Positions 8,702-16,526 of a DNA stretch of 64,000 bases are shown here, one piece after another. This DNA is from Sorangium cellulosum. GTDB lineage: Bacteria > Myxococcota_A > Polyangia > Polyangiales > Polyangiaceae. Numbering within the stretch: position 1 is the first letter of the stretch; the number at the start of each line of letters is the position of its first letter. A model generated the notes under the pieces. The model was not told the DNA's origin, made no database searches, and saw only the letters and a list, made by a program, of their open reading frames with translations. A program made the translations under genes and the position numbers. The DNA lies in NCBI RefSeq assembly GCF_002950945.1, contig NZ_CP012673.1, positions 11,886,001 to 11,950,000 of the forward strand, in the 5' to 3' direction.

Positions 8702-9014
8702 AAGAACATCTGGCCTTCTGCCGCTTGAACGCACCGCAGACAGAAAATCTGGACGCGCAAACGCGCACCAGGGTCGCGCGCCGCCCGGGGCGGCGCAACC
8801 AGATTCAGAAATGTGCATCGGAACGGTGAGGGAATTTGCAAAAAGGCCCCCGCGTCGTGCGACGTTTGCCTTGCAAAGCGCTCAGCCCTGGTGCGATGAG
8901 CGCGGGCTGCGCGGCGGCTGGCCTGCCGGTCCGGTGAGCGGTACGAGGTGCTAGCATCGCCGCGCCGCGGCAGGACGGGAGGCCGCGGCGCGGCGGACCA
9001 GGGTACGGAGGCGG
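8702..9014. other. Divergent intergenic region cysA / epimerase
   Basis: 313 bp without a gene. It holds a GC-rich inverted repeat (arms 8778-8785 and 8789-8796) and a -10-like TAGCAT (8952-8957) preceded by TGC. The latter would start a roughly 50-nt leader for the epimerase gene, whose ATG is preceded by GGAGG. No riboswitch or known operator recognised. Confidence 0.5.
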
Positions 9015-9959
9015 ATGCGTTGTCTGGTGACTGGGGTGGCCGGATTCATCGGTTCACACCTGGCGGAGCGGCTGATCGAGCTCGGGCATGAGGTGCTCGG
9101 GGTGGACCGCTTCACCGACTACTACGGCCGCGAGCTCAAGGACGGGAACCTGGCGGGGCTGCGCGGGGAGCCTCGGTTCTCGCTCTCGACGGCCGATCTC
9201 GCGATCGCCGACCTCCGGCCGCTGCTCTCGGATCGCGAGGTGGTCTTCCACCAGGCGGCGCAGGCCGGCGTGCGCCCGAGCTGGGGGCAGAGCTTCGAGG
9301 GGTACCTGCGCGAGAACGTGCTCGCGACGCAGCGGCTGCTGGAGGCGGCGAGGACACACGGCGAGGTGCGCAAGCTCGTCTACGCCTCGTCGTCCTCCGT
9401 CTATGGCGACACGGACGACGTCCCCATGCGGGAATCGAGCCGGACCGCGCCGTACTCGCCCTACGGGGTGACCAAGCTCGCCGCCGAGCACCTCTGCGAG
9501 CTTTACCGGCGCAACTTCGGCCTGCCCACGGTATCGCTCCGGTACTTCACGGTGTACGGGCCGAGGCAGCGCCCCGACATGGCGTTTCACCGGTTCATCG
9601 CCGCGATCCTGAAGGGCGAGACGATCCGCCTGCACGGCGACGGCGAGCAGACGCGCGACTTCACCTACGTGAGCGACGTGGTGCAGGCCAACCTCGACGC
9701 CATGGAGGGCAGCGCCGTCGGCGTCTTCAACATCGGCGGCGGCTCGCGGGTGAGCCTCAACGAGGCGCTCGGGCTGCTCGCGGAGCTCGCCGGTCCCGTG
9801 CGTGTGGAGCGCGGCGAGCCGCAGGCCGGCGACGTCCGGCACACCCTGGCGGACACGGCGGCGGCGCGGGCGGCGCTCGGGTACGTGCCCCGCGTCGCCC
9901 TGCGCGACGGGCTCGCGGCGCAGGTGGCCTGGCAGAAGAAGGTGGCCGGCCCGCGGTAA
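9015..9959 (+). CDS. NAD-dependent nucleotide-sugar epimerase/dehydratase (extended SDR)
   Basis: Extended short-chain dehydrogenase of 314 residues acting on a nucleotide sugar. The NAD motif GVAGFIGSHL lies at residues 7-16, the catalytic Tyr-x3-Lys at YGVTK near 154-158, and the typical RYFTVYGPRQRPDMAFHRFI follows. This block is common in UDP-glucuronate 4-epimerases and UDP-glucose epimerases, so substrate choice is uncertain. A strong GGAGG lies 6 nt before ATG. The first gene of a plus-strand cluster with a polyisoprenyl-type glycosyltransferase, a methyltransferase and a YbhN-like protein, it probably supplies a sugar donor for an envelope glycan or glycolipid. Confidence 0.9.
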   Translation: MRCLVTGVAGFIGSHLAERLIELGHEVLGVDRFTDYYGRELKDGNLAGLRGEPRFSLSTADLAIADLRPLLSDREVVFHQAAQAGVRPSWGQSFEGYLRENVLATQRLLEAARTHGEVRKLVYASSSSVYGDTDDVPMRESSRTAPYSPYGVTKLAAEHLCELYRRNFGLPTVSLRYFTVYGPRQRPDMAFHRFIAAILKGETIRLHGDGEQTRDFTYVSDVVQANLDAMEGSAVGVFNIGGGSRVSLNEALGLLAELAGPVRVERGEPQAGDVRHTLADTAAARAALGYVPRVALRDGLAAQVAWQKKVAGPR

Positions 9960-10010
9960 CGGGCGTCGGCCCGCGGTGACGGACGCGGCGCCCCGGGCGG
10001 CGAGCGCCCC

Positions 10011-10097
10011 CACCGGCCGCGACACGTCCGCCGCGGTCCACCCACCGGCCGCGACACGTCCGCCGCGGTCCACCCACCGGCCGCGACACGTCCGCTG
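10011..10097. repeat. 32-bp tandem repeat, about 2.7 copies
   Basis: Copies start at 10011, 10043 and 10075 (period 32). The first two are identical and the third matches for 21 bp before diverging. The core contains CCGCGACACGTCC. It lies between the epimerase stop and the glycosyltransferase, in non-coding DNA. Function unknown; possibly a slippage product. Confidence 0.9.
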
Positions 10098-10182
10098 CCA
10101 GTAACCGGCAGCACTTTATCTTCGCACGGCCGGCTCCAGGCAGCGCTTCCCATGGACGGAACCGCGCCATCCCGCGACGATC

Positions 10183-10202
10183 TGCTATCCTCCGCCGCCG
10201 TG
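10183..10202 (+). promoter_or_regulatory. Extended -10 element just before glycosyltransferase GTG
   Basis: TGC then TATCCT (10186-10191) lies 8 nt before the GTG at 10200. This supports the GTG as start, with a leaderless or nearly leaderless transcript, over the ATG at 10152, which would sit upstream of the transcription start. Confidence 0.4.
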
Positions 10203-11261
10203 ATTGTGGACCAACCCACCACACCCGCCCCCCCCGAGGCTCCGGAGGACCGGGTGACGTTCGGGCTCTCGGCCTTCGACCCCCGCCCGAGCCTCATGGC
10301 GCCCAGCATCGCGCCGCCCACGTCGACGGCGCCGTACGTCTCGGTGGTCGTCCCGGGGCTGAACGAGGCGGACAGCCTCGCCGAGCTCGCGCTGCGCGTC
10401 GACCAGGCGCTCCGGGGGCGCTTCACCTACGAGTTCATCTTCGTGGACGACGGCAGCACGGACGACAGCTGGGCCGTCATCGCCAAGATCCACGCGGAGA
10501 ACCCCCTCGTGAAGGGCATCCGGCTGCGGAAGAACTTCGGCAAGGCGACGGCGCTGACCGCCGGGTTCCGCAAGGCCAAGGGCGACGTGGTCGTCACCAT
10601 GGACGCCGATCTCCAGGACGATCCGGCCGATCTCCCGAGCTTCATCGCCAAGGTGCAGGAGGGGCTCGATGTCGTGGTCGGCTGGAAGGTCAACCGGCTC
10701 GACCCCACGAACCGCCTCGTCCTGTCCCGCATCTTCAACGGGACGGTCCGCTCGCTCACGGGCGTGAAGCTCCACGACATGAACTGCGGCTTCAAGGCGT
10801 ACCGCCGCGAGGTGCTGCGCACCTTCCCGATCTACGGCGATCTCTTCCGGTTCATCCCGGCGCTCGCCGCGTGGCAGGGCTTCCGCGTCACCGAGATCCC
10901 GGTGCGCCACCACGCCCGCAAGTACGGCACCTCCCGCTACGGCCTGGAGCGCATCCTGCGCGGCTTCTTCGACCTGCTCAGCGTGCTCTTCCTGACCCGC
11001 TACTCGAAGAAGCCGATGCACCTGTTCGGCCTCATCGGCCTCGTGTTCACGGCGGTCGGGCTCCTCATCAACGCCTACCTGACCTTCCTCTGGTTCTTCG
11101 GGCACAAGATCGGGGATCGCCCGCTGCTCCTCCTCGGCGTGCTGATGATCCTCCTCGGCATCCAGCTGTTCTCCATGGGGTTCATCGGCGAGTTCCTGGC
11201 CTTCCAGATGCAGCAGAGGCACCAGACGGACGAGCTGCCCGTCCGCGAGGAGATCGAGTGA
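10200..11261 (+). CDS. Family 2 glycosyltransferase, polyisoprenyl-phosphate type, with two C-terminal TM helices
   Basis: GT2 enzyme of the DPM1/GtrB/ArnC type that moves a sugar from a nucleotide donor to a polyisoprenyl phosphate at the inner membrane. The 353 residues include VSVVVPGLNEADSL near the start, FVDDGSTDDSW, the metal site MDADLQDDP, and a late HARKYGTSRYG. Two TM helices close the protein (LFGLIGLVFTAVGLLINAYL and LLLLGVLMILLGIQLFSMGFIG). Start ambiguous: ATG 10152 is in frame, but a -10-like element lies between it and GTG 10200. Its stop overlaps the methyltransferase start by 4 bp, so they are co-translated. Confidence 0.92.
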   Translation: MIVDQPTTPAPPEAPEDRVTFGLSAFDPRPSLMAPSIAPPTSTAPYVSVVVPGLNEADSLAELALRVDQALRGRFTYEFIFVDDGSTDDSWAVIAKIHAENPLVKGIRLRKNFGKATALTAGFRKAKGDVVVTMDADLQDDPADLPSFIAKVQEGLDVVVGWKVNRLDPTNRLVLSRIFNGTVRSLTGVKLHDMNCGFKAYRREVLRTFPIYGDLFRFIPALAAWQGFRVTEIPVRHHARKYGTSRYGLERILRGFFDLLSVLFLTRYSKKPMHLFGLIGLVFTAVGLLINAYLTFLWFFGHKIGDRPLLLLGVLMILLGIQLFSMGFIGEFLAFQMQQRHQTDELPVREEIE

Positions 11262-11866
11262 TATCCGACGCTTACTTCGGTCGCTTCGAGACCGTCAAAT
11301 ACCGGAACGCGGGCGCGCTGAAGCGCAAGCTCATCCAGCGCTTCGCGTCCACGATCCACGACCTCTTCATCGAGGCGAACCCGGTCGAGCGCGTGCTCGA
11401 GATCGGCGTCGGGGAGGGCTTCCTCTCCGGCTACCTGTCCGAGAAGTTCCCCGAGAAGCAGTTCCACGGCGTGGACCTCAACCCCGCCGACGTCGAGCGG
11501 GTGAAGCGGCTCTTCCCGCGCATCGAGGCGCGGGTCGGGAGCGCCTACGATCTCGGCGACCCCACGCCCGGGTTCGACCTCGTGATCTGCGCCGAGGTGC
11601 TCGAGCACCTCGACGCGCCCGACCGGGCGCTCGCCGAGATCCAGCGGCTCTCGCCCCGGCGCGTCATCCTCTCCGTGCCGCACGAGCCGTTCTTCAAGCT
11701 CTCGAACCTGCTCGCGGGGAACAACGTGCGCCTCCTCGGCAACGACCCCGATCACATCAACCACTGGAACCCGACGTCGTTCCGCCGTCTCATCGAGCCG
11801 CGCTTCGAGATCCTGCGGCTCACGACCTCCTATCCCTGGGTCCTCTGCCTCGCAGCGCCGCGCTGA
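11258..11866 (+). CDS. Class I SAM-dependent methyltransferase
   Basis: 202 residues with a Rossmann-type SAM site: motif I VLEIGVGEGFLSGYL (about residues 45-59), the acidic VDLNPADVERV, and motif IV DLVICAEVLEHL, as in UbiE/Methyltransf_11 relatives. The start is GTG at 11258 overlapping the glycosyltransferase stop (GTGA). A much longer in-frame reading to 10871 would lie inside the glycosyltransferase and is rejected. The acceptor is unknown; coupling to a polyprenyl glycosyltransferase suggests a sugar or lipid-linked intermediate. It ends 2 bp before the YbhN-like gene. Confidence 0.88.
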   Translation: MISDAYFGRFETVKYRNAGALKRKLIQRFASTIHDLFIEANPVERVLEIGVGEGFLSGYLSEKFPEKQFHGVDLNPADVERVKRLFPRIEARVGSAYDLGDPTPGFDLVICAEVLEHLDAPDRALAEIQRLSPRRVILSVPHEPFFKLSNLLAGNNVRLLGNDPDHINHWNPTSFRRLIEPRFEILRLTTSYPWVLCLAAPR

Positions 11867-11868
11867 GC

Positions 11869-12843
11869 ATGCGCCGCGCTGCCGTCGGCGCGCTCGTCCG
11901 CCTGATCGGGCCGCTCCTGCTCGCGATCGTGATCCTGCGCATCGACGACCGGGACGCGGTGCTCGCCGCGCTCGCAGCGGCGCCGGCCGGCCCGCTCGTG
12001 CTCGCGACCGCGCTGAACCTCGTCAACATCCACCTCAAGGTGCTCCGCTGGGACGTGCTGCTCCGCGCCCGGGGCATCCGTTACCCGCTCGGCCGCGCCT
12101 GGGCGTCGTTCATGACGTCGCTCTACGTCGGCATGTTGACCCCGGGGCGCGTCGGCGACGTGCTGCGGATCCGCTACCTGCGCCACGATCTCGGCGTGCC
12201 CTACGCCGAGGGGCTGGCCTCGGTCGTGATGGACAGGCTGTGCGACCTCTACGTGCTCGCCGCGTTCGTCGCCGTCGGCGTCGCGCACTACAGCGCGGTC
12301 GTCGTCGGCCGCCTGGCGTGGCTGACGTGGGGGGGCATCGCGCTCACGGTCCTCGCCCCGCTCGCGCTGCTCCTCCCCGGGCTCGCCGACCGGGCGCTGC
12401 TCGCCGTCTACCGGAAGGTCGCGAGGAAGGGGCCGGCCGCCGGCGCGGAGCCCGACGCCCCGAGCCGCTTCCTCGCCGCGCTGCGCGCGCACGTCGGGCG
12501 CGGCCTGCTCGTCACCCTCCCGCTCACGGCGGCGACCTTCGCCGTCAACTTCGTGCAGGGCTACCTGATCGCGCGGGCGCTCGGGCTCCCGCTCTCGCTG
12601 TTCGACGTCACCTGCCTGCTCGCGATCGCGAGCCTGCTCGGCCTGCTGCCGATCTCGATCGCCGGCGTCGGCGTCCGGGAGCTCTTCTTCTCGCTCGTGT
12701 TCCCGTCGCTCGGCATCAGCGCCGAGCACGGCGTGAGCTTCGGGCTCCTCGTGTTCGCCGTCATCTACCTCGCGGTCGTCGCCCTCGGCTTCGTGAGCTG
12801 GCAGATCGCGCCGCCGCCCACCGAGCCGGAGCCGGCGTCCTAG
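11869..12843 (+). CDS. YbhN/UPF0104-like integral membrane protein (lysylphosphatidylglycerol synthase TM-domain family)
   Basis: 324 residues and about seven to eight TM helices. It has the family signature region SFMTSLYVGMLTPGRVGDVLRIRYLRHDLG followed by a conserved MDRLCDLY block, and later LLGLLPISIAGVGVRELFF. These are typical of the flippase-like TM domain also found in MprF and in stand-alone YbhN proteins of glycolipid loci. It starts 2 bp after the methyltransferase stop, so it is the last gene of the operon. Likely role is in translocating or handling a lipid-linked product; this is inferred from family and context. Confidence 0.87.
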   Translation: MRRAAVGALVRLIGPLLLAIVILRIDDRDAVLAALAAAPAGPLVLATALNLVNIHLKVLRWDVLLRARGIRYPLGRAWASFMTSLYVGMLTPGRVGDVLRIRYLRHDLGVPYAEGLASVVMDRLCDLYVLAAFVAVGVAHYSAVVVGRLAWLTWGGIALTVLAPLALLLPGLADRALLAVYRKVARKGPAAGAEPDAPSRFLAALRAHVGRGLLVTLPLTAATFAVNFVQGYLIARALGLPLSLFDVTCLLAIASLLGLLPISIAGVGVRELFFSLVFPSLGISAEHGVSFGLLVFAVIYLAVVALGFVSWQIAPPPTEPEPAS

Positions 12844-12872
12844 AACACCGATCACGTTGAGGAACGAGAGAT

Positions 12873-12936
12873 GAACCGCCAAGGCGCCAAGGGCGCCAAG
12901 ATATTTTCTTCTCCTTCTTGGCGTCCTTGGCGGTTC
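12873..12936. repeat. Large imperfect inverted repeat between convergent genes
   Basis: Left arm 12873-12900 (GAACCGCCAAGG then two CGCCAAG-type units) pairs with right arm 12917-12936 (CTTGGCGTCCTTGGCGGTTC). The loop is AT-rich (ATATTTTCTTCTCCTT). It lies between the 3' ends of the YbhN-like gene and the minus-strand small protein, so it may work as a bidirectional terminator. The CGCCAAGG arms also resemble a widespread intergenic palindromic repeat; recalled, not searched. Confidence 0.7.
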
Positions 12937-12978
12937 GAAAATCTGCTCGTTTCAGACGGGTTCAACCCGTTTGTCGCT

Positions 12979-13629
12979 CTAGAGGGAGAAGGTGGCGGTC
13001 AACGTGAGGGGCTCCCAGTCGTAGGCCGGTACCTTCGCCGCGGCGTCGCGGAAGGACTCGATCACGCACTCACCCAGCTGGGTGCCCTCGTAGGGCGGGC
13101 CGTTCAGCTCCACCCGGGGGCCGCTCGGCTCGAAGGTGACGGTCACGCTCCCCTCGCCGGTCGGGTCGCCCGGCTCCCAGCAGCGCTGCGCGCGCGCCTT
13201 GCCGTGCTCGATCGCGGCGCCCGCGGCCCTGCCGAGGCGGACGCGCGCCATGGCGGCCCGGCGCGAGCCCGGATCGGCCGCCGCGCGCACCTCGGCCCGG
13301 TCGGAGGAGGACGCGGACGCCTCGGCGGTGGCGGGGAACATGGCGGTGCGCTGGAGGCAGTGCGTGGGGCGCATCATCGCGTAGCCGGTCGCGGTCGCGA
13401 AGCCGCACACCGCGAGCGCCATGAAGAGGGCGCGCGGGCCGCCGCGGCCGGGAGGCCCGTCGAGCGGGCCGTCGTCGCGCGAGCCGACGCGCAGCCGCTC
13501 GACCTCCGCGCGGACCTCCGCGAGCTCCGCGTCCCGGGCGGCAAGCGCCGCGTCCCGCTCCATCAGCTTGGCTTCGAGGGTTTCGATGCGCGCGCGAGCC
13601 GCATCGAGGTGATCCCGGTATTGCGACAT
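12979..13629 (-). CDS. Coiled-coil single-TM protein, unknown function
   Basis: The 216-residue protein has an N-terminal coiled coil (about residues 5-47, repeated ALAARDAELAEVRAEVERL), a Pro/Gly linker, and one TM helix near 67-87 (FMALAVCGFATATGYAMM). Its C-terminal exported domain (RAQRCWEPGDPTGEGSVTVTFEPSG) looks like the small TonB-C/AgmX-type domains of myxobacteria. The ATG at 13629 lacks a Shine-Dalgarno but has TAGACT exactly 6 nt upstream, which suggests leaderless expression. Convergent with the glycolipid operon, divergent from the DUF2079 gene. No known function. Confidence 0.75.
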   Translation of the reverse strand: MSQYRDHLDAARARIETLEAKLMERDAALAARDAELAEVRAEVERLRVGSRDDGPLDGPPGRGGPRALFMALAVCGFATATGYAMMRPTHCLQRTAMFPATAEASASSSDRAEVRAAADPGSRRAAMARVRLGRAAGAAIEHGKARAQRCWEPGDPTGEGSVTVTFEPSGPRVELNGPPYEGTQLGECVIESFRDAAAKVPAYDWEPLTLTATFSL

Positions 13630-13641
13630 GCGCGTAGTCTA
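13629..13641 (-). promoter_or_regulatory. -10-like hexamer 6 nt from start (leaderless candidate)
   Basis: On the minus strand, TAGACT (13641 to 13636) ends 6 nt before the ATG at 13629, the same spacing as at 5065, 21226 and 40555. No Shine-Dalgarno. Confidence 0.45.
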
Positions 13642-13736
13642 GCCTGGCCCGCGCGGCGTGCCCTGCCCTTCCCGCGACCGCGCCGTTCCTTGACAACGGG
13701 GGGTAGGGTCAAGTAGCCGAGGACGCCTCCGCCCCC

Positions 13737-15890
13737 ATGCTCGCCAACCATCGCACCAGGCTCAACCAAGCGCTCGCAAAGCTCGACGGCGCCATCGAGC
13801 GGCTCGCGCGCGCCGCCTTGACCCTGGCGCCGTGGCCCGTCCTGTTCGGGATGAGCCTCGGCGTGGCGGGCTGGGTCTTCACCCACCCGACCCGCCTCGC
13901 CCCGTTCGGCACGAACAAGCTGCCCGAGCTGGAGCGCCGCTGGATGGCCGGCGGCGTCGGCGCGGCCGTCGTGGCGGTCGGGCTCGCCTACTTCCTGGTG
14001 ATGCTCGCGCGGCGCGTCCGGACCGGCTCGTGGGCCGTCCTGGAGACGGCCGGGCGCCTCAACCGCGCCCTGCGCCCCCTGCTCGCGCTCCCGTTCGTCG
14101 CGGCGCTCAAGCTCCCGAACATCGAGAAGGAGAGCCCGAAGACCGCGCTCTTCTACGCCGCCCTCGCGGCCGTCGCGGTGGGCGCCGGCGCCTACACCTG
14201 GGGCAAGGGCCCGCGCCTCTCGCCGGCGGACGACGACGCGCCCGGGCCCCGCGCCGGCGCGCTCGCGAGGGCCGGGCGCTGGCTCGCGCCGCTCGGCGTG
14301 CTCGGGCTGTGGGCGGGCTACGCCTTCTTCTTCGCTCGGCTCGCGATCACCAACCACCACGCGCTGCACACGCGGACGCCCGACCTCGGCTACTACGACA
14401 ACATCTTCTACCAGTCGATCCACGGCCGGCCGCTCGGCTGCTCGTTCCTCAAGGCCGGCTACCACGGCTCCGCGCATTTCGACCCCATCCTCGTCCTGCT
14501 CTCGCCGCTCTACCTCCTCTACCCGCGGGCCGAGTTCCTCCTCGTGCTCCAGGCGGTGTGGCTCGGGACCGGCGTCGTCCCCGTCTACCTGCTCGCGCGC
14601 GAGAAGCTCGAGCACCGCGGCAAGGCGCTCCTGCTCGCCGCCGTGTGGGCCATCTACCCGGCCCTGCACGGCGCGAACATGTACGAGTTCCACTCGCTCG
14701 CGCTGATCTCGCCGCTCGTCGTGTGGCTGCTCTACTTCTACGAGGCCGGCAAGGACAGGCACTACTGGGTCACCCTCGGCTTGCTCCTGCTCTGCCGGGA
14801 GGACGTCTCCCTGCTCATGTGCTTCGTCGGGCTCTACGCCATCCTCGACCGGCGCGCCGGCAAGACGCGCATGGGGTGGACGACCATCGCGGTGAGCCTC
14901 GTCTACTTCGTCATCGTCAAGCTGTTCTTCATGACGTCGGCCGGCATCATCATGTCGGGCAAGGACGCGTACTCGTACGCCTACTACTACGAGGAGCTCA
15001 TCCCGAACCGGAGCGGGGTCGGCGGGCTGCTCATCTCGTTCCTGACGAACCCCGTCTTCACGCTCAAGGTCGCGCTGGAGGAGCCGAAGATCAACTTCCT
15101 GCTCCTCATCTTCCTCCCCCTCTGCTTCCTCCCCTTCGTCGCCAGACCCGGGCGCTGGATGCTCGTCTACGGGCTCGCGTTCTGCCTGCTCGCCTCGCGC
15201 GACGCGGTCTTCTCGATCCACTTCCAGTACTCGTCGATCCTCTTCCCGATCGCGTTCGCGCTGACGCCGCTCGCGCTCAAGCGGGTCGAGGACGCCGCGC
15301 CCGCCGCCTTCCTCGGGCTCGACGGGCGGCGCCTCTCGCGCGCGCTGCTCGCCGCGACCCTCGCGGCGAGCGTCCTGGTCTCGTGGAAGTTCGGCGGCCT
15401 CATCGAGAACGCGTCGTTCCGCGGCGGCTTCGCCCGCGTGGCGCGCTCGCTCACGCCCGAGCAGGAGGCGACGTACACGTGGGTGAGGCAGCAGGTCGAG
15501 GTGATCCCGCCGGGCGCGGTCGTGGCCGCGACGAGCAAGATGGGGCCGCACATCTCGAACCGGAAGGAAGCCTATTTCTACCCCGGCGAGCGCGCCGAGC
15601 GGGCCCACTACGTGCTGCTCGACGAGAGCGAGCTCAAGGGCAAGAACCAGGAGCGCCACAGCGCGGCGGTGAAGCGCGGCGAGCTCGAGGAGATCAGCCG
15701 GCTGAAGAAGATGGCGCTGTTCAAGCGGGTGAAGCCGGCGCAGCGGGCGGCCGCGGCGGAGCCCGACGAGGACCCTACCGGGGAGGCGCCGCCGGAGGTA
15801 GGAAAGCGGAACAAGAAGCCCGACGCCGGCGCGCCGGCCGACCCCTCCAGCACCGCGGAGCAAGATGAAGACCCTCCTCCTGGCCCATGA
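13737..15890 (+). CDS. DUF2079-type polytopic membrane protein
   Basis: 717 residues with many TM helices. The central part has the DUF2079 pattern: DLGYYDNIFYQSIHGRPLG, then SAHFDPILVLLSPLYLLYP, an FHSLALISPLV segment, and CREDVSLLM (an acidic pair in a TM context). The family is related to GT-C glycosyltransferases and dolichyl-phosphate mannosyltransferase-like proteins; the actual substrate is unknown. The final 70 residues are a charged, Pro-rich cytoplasmic tail. ATG 13737 has no clear Shine-Dalgarno. TTGACA at 13690-13695 lacks a good -10 at standard spacing. Its 3' end overlaps the next gene by 26 bp. Confidence 0.85.
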   Translation: MLANHRTRLNQALAKLDGAIERLARAALTLAPWPVLFGMSLGVAGWVFTHPTRLAPFGTNKLPELERRWMAGGVGAAVVAVGLAYFLVMLARRVRTGSWAVLETAGRLNRALRPLLALPFVAALKLPNIEKESPKTALFYAALAAVAVGAGAYTWGKGPRLSPADDDAPGPRAGALARAGRWLAPLGVLGLWAGYAFFFARLAITNHHALHTRTPDLGYYDNIFYQSIHGRPLGCSFLKAGYHGSAHFDPILVLLSPLYLLYPRAEFLLVLQAVWLGTGVVPVYLLAREKLEHRGKALLLAAVWAIYPALHGANMYEFHSLALISPLVVWLLYFYEAGKDRHYWVTLGLLLLCREDVSLLMCFVGLYAILDRRAGKTRMGWTTIAVSLVYFVIVKLFFMTSAGIIMSGKDAYSYAYYYEELIPNRSGVGGLLISFLTNPVFTLKVALEEPKINFLLLIFLPLCFLPFVARPGRWMLVYGLAFCLLASRDAVFSIHFQYSSILFPIAFALTPLALKRVEDAAPAAFLGLDGRRLSRALLAATLAASVLVSWKFGGLIENASFRGGFARVARSLTPEQEATYTWVRQQVEVIPPGAVVAATSKMGPHISNRKEAYFYPGERAERAHYVLLDESELKGKNQERHSAAVKRGELEEISRLKKMALFKRVKPAQRAAAAEPDEDPTGEAPPEVGKRNKKPDAGAPADPSSTAEQDEDPPPGP

Positions 15891-16314
15891 CTTCGACGAG
15901 ACCTCCGAGCACGCCCTGAACGAGGCCATCGAGCTCGCCCGCAAGCTGCCCGCGAGGATCGTCGTGGCGCACGTGTACAGCGTGCCCGTGTACAGCTTCC
16001 CGGAAGGCTCCTCGCTGATCCCCTCGGCCGAGGACGCCGCGCGCCTCGCCGAGGTGGCCCAGCGGAGCCTCGATCAGGTGCTCGCGCGCGCGAGCGCCAC
16101 GCCCGACGTCACGCTCTCCGGCGTGCTGCGCGCGGGTGTCCCCGACGAGGAGATCTGCCGGCTCGCGGACGAGCTCCAGGCCGACATGATCGTGATCGGG
16201 ACCCACGCGCGCGGCGCCTTCGCGCGGGCGCTGCTCGGCAGCGTGGCCCAGCGCGTGGTGCGCTCGGCGAAGGTGCCAGTCCTCACCATCCGCGGCCCGA
16301 AGACCGCGGCCTGA
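15865..16314 (+). CDS. Universal stress protein, UspA family
   Basis: 149 residues, the standard single-domain length. LLLAHDFDETSEHALNEAIELA starts the fold. The ATP-binding signature GTHARGAFARALLGSVAQRVV (G-2x-G-9x-G-S/T type) lies near 112-132, and it ends with the typical PVLTIRGP, so nucleotide binding is likely. The ATG at 15865 has GGAG 4 nt upstream and is inside the last 26 bp of the DUF2079 gene, so the two are probably co-transcribed and translationally coupled. The family helps stress survival; the signal is unknown. Confidence 0.95.
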   Translation: MKTLLLAHDFDETSEHALNEAIELARKLPARIVVAHVYSVPVYSFPEGSSLIPSAEDAARLAEVAQRSLDQVLARASATPDVTLSGVLRAGVPDEEICRLADELQADMIVIGTHARGAFARALLGSVAQRVVRSAKVPVLTIRGPKTAA

Positions 16315-16330
16315 CCCGGCGTTCGCTGAC

Positions 16331-16378
16331 GTTCGCACGTTCGCACGTTCGCACGTTCGCACGTTCGCACGTTCACAC
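16331..16378. repeat. 8-bp tandem repeat (GTTCGCAC) x5 plus one variant
   Basis: Five perfect GTTCGCAC units (16331-16370) and GTTCACAC (16371-16378), followed by decaying GTCCGCAC/GCCCGCAC units. It lies between the universal stress protein and ammonium transporter genes. Simple-sequence slippage array in non-coding DNA. Confidence 0.95.
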
Positions 16379-16526
16379 GTCCGCACGCCCGCACGCCCGC
16401 AAGCGGGCCTCGCCGCTCCGGAGCTCCCTGAGCTGACCACGGAAGTTTCCGGAGGCGCTGTCAAATACGTCCTGCGGTGAGCCCGAAACCTCGTCGAAAC
16501 ATAGAGCACGTTACACGCCCGTGCTC

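Noticed and set aside
10011..10097. CRISPR-like array
   Set aside because: 32-bp units are directly adjacent, without spacers.
16331..16400. CRISPR-like array
   Set aside because: Units are 8 bp and contiguous, with no spacers and no cas genes.
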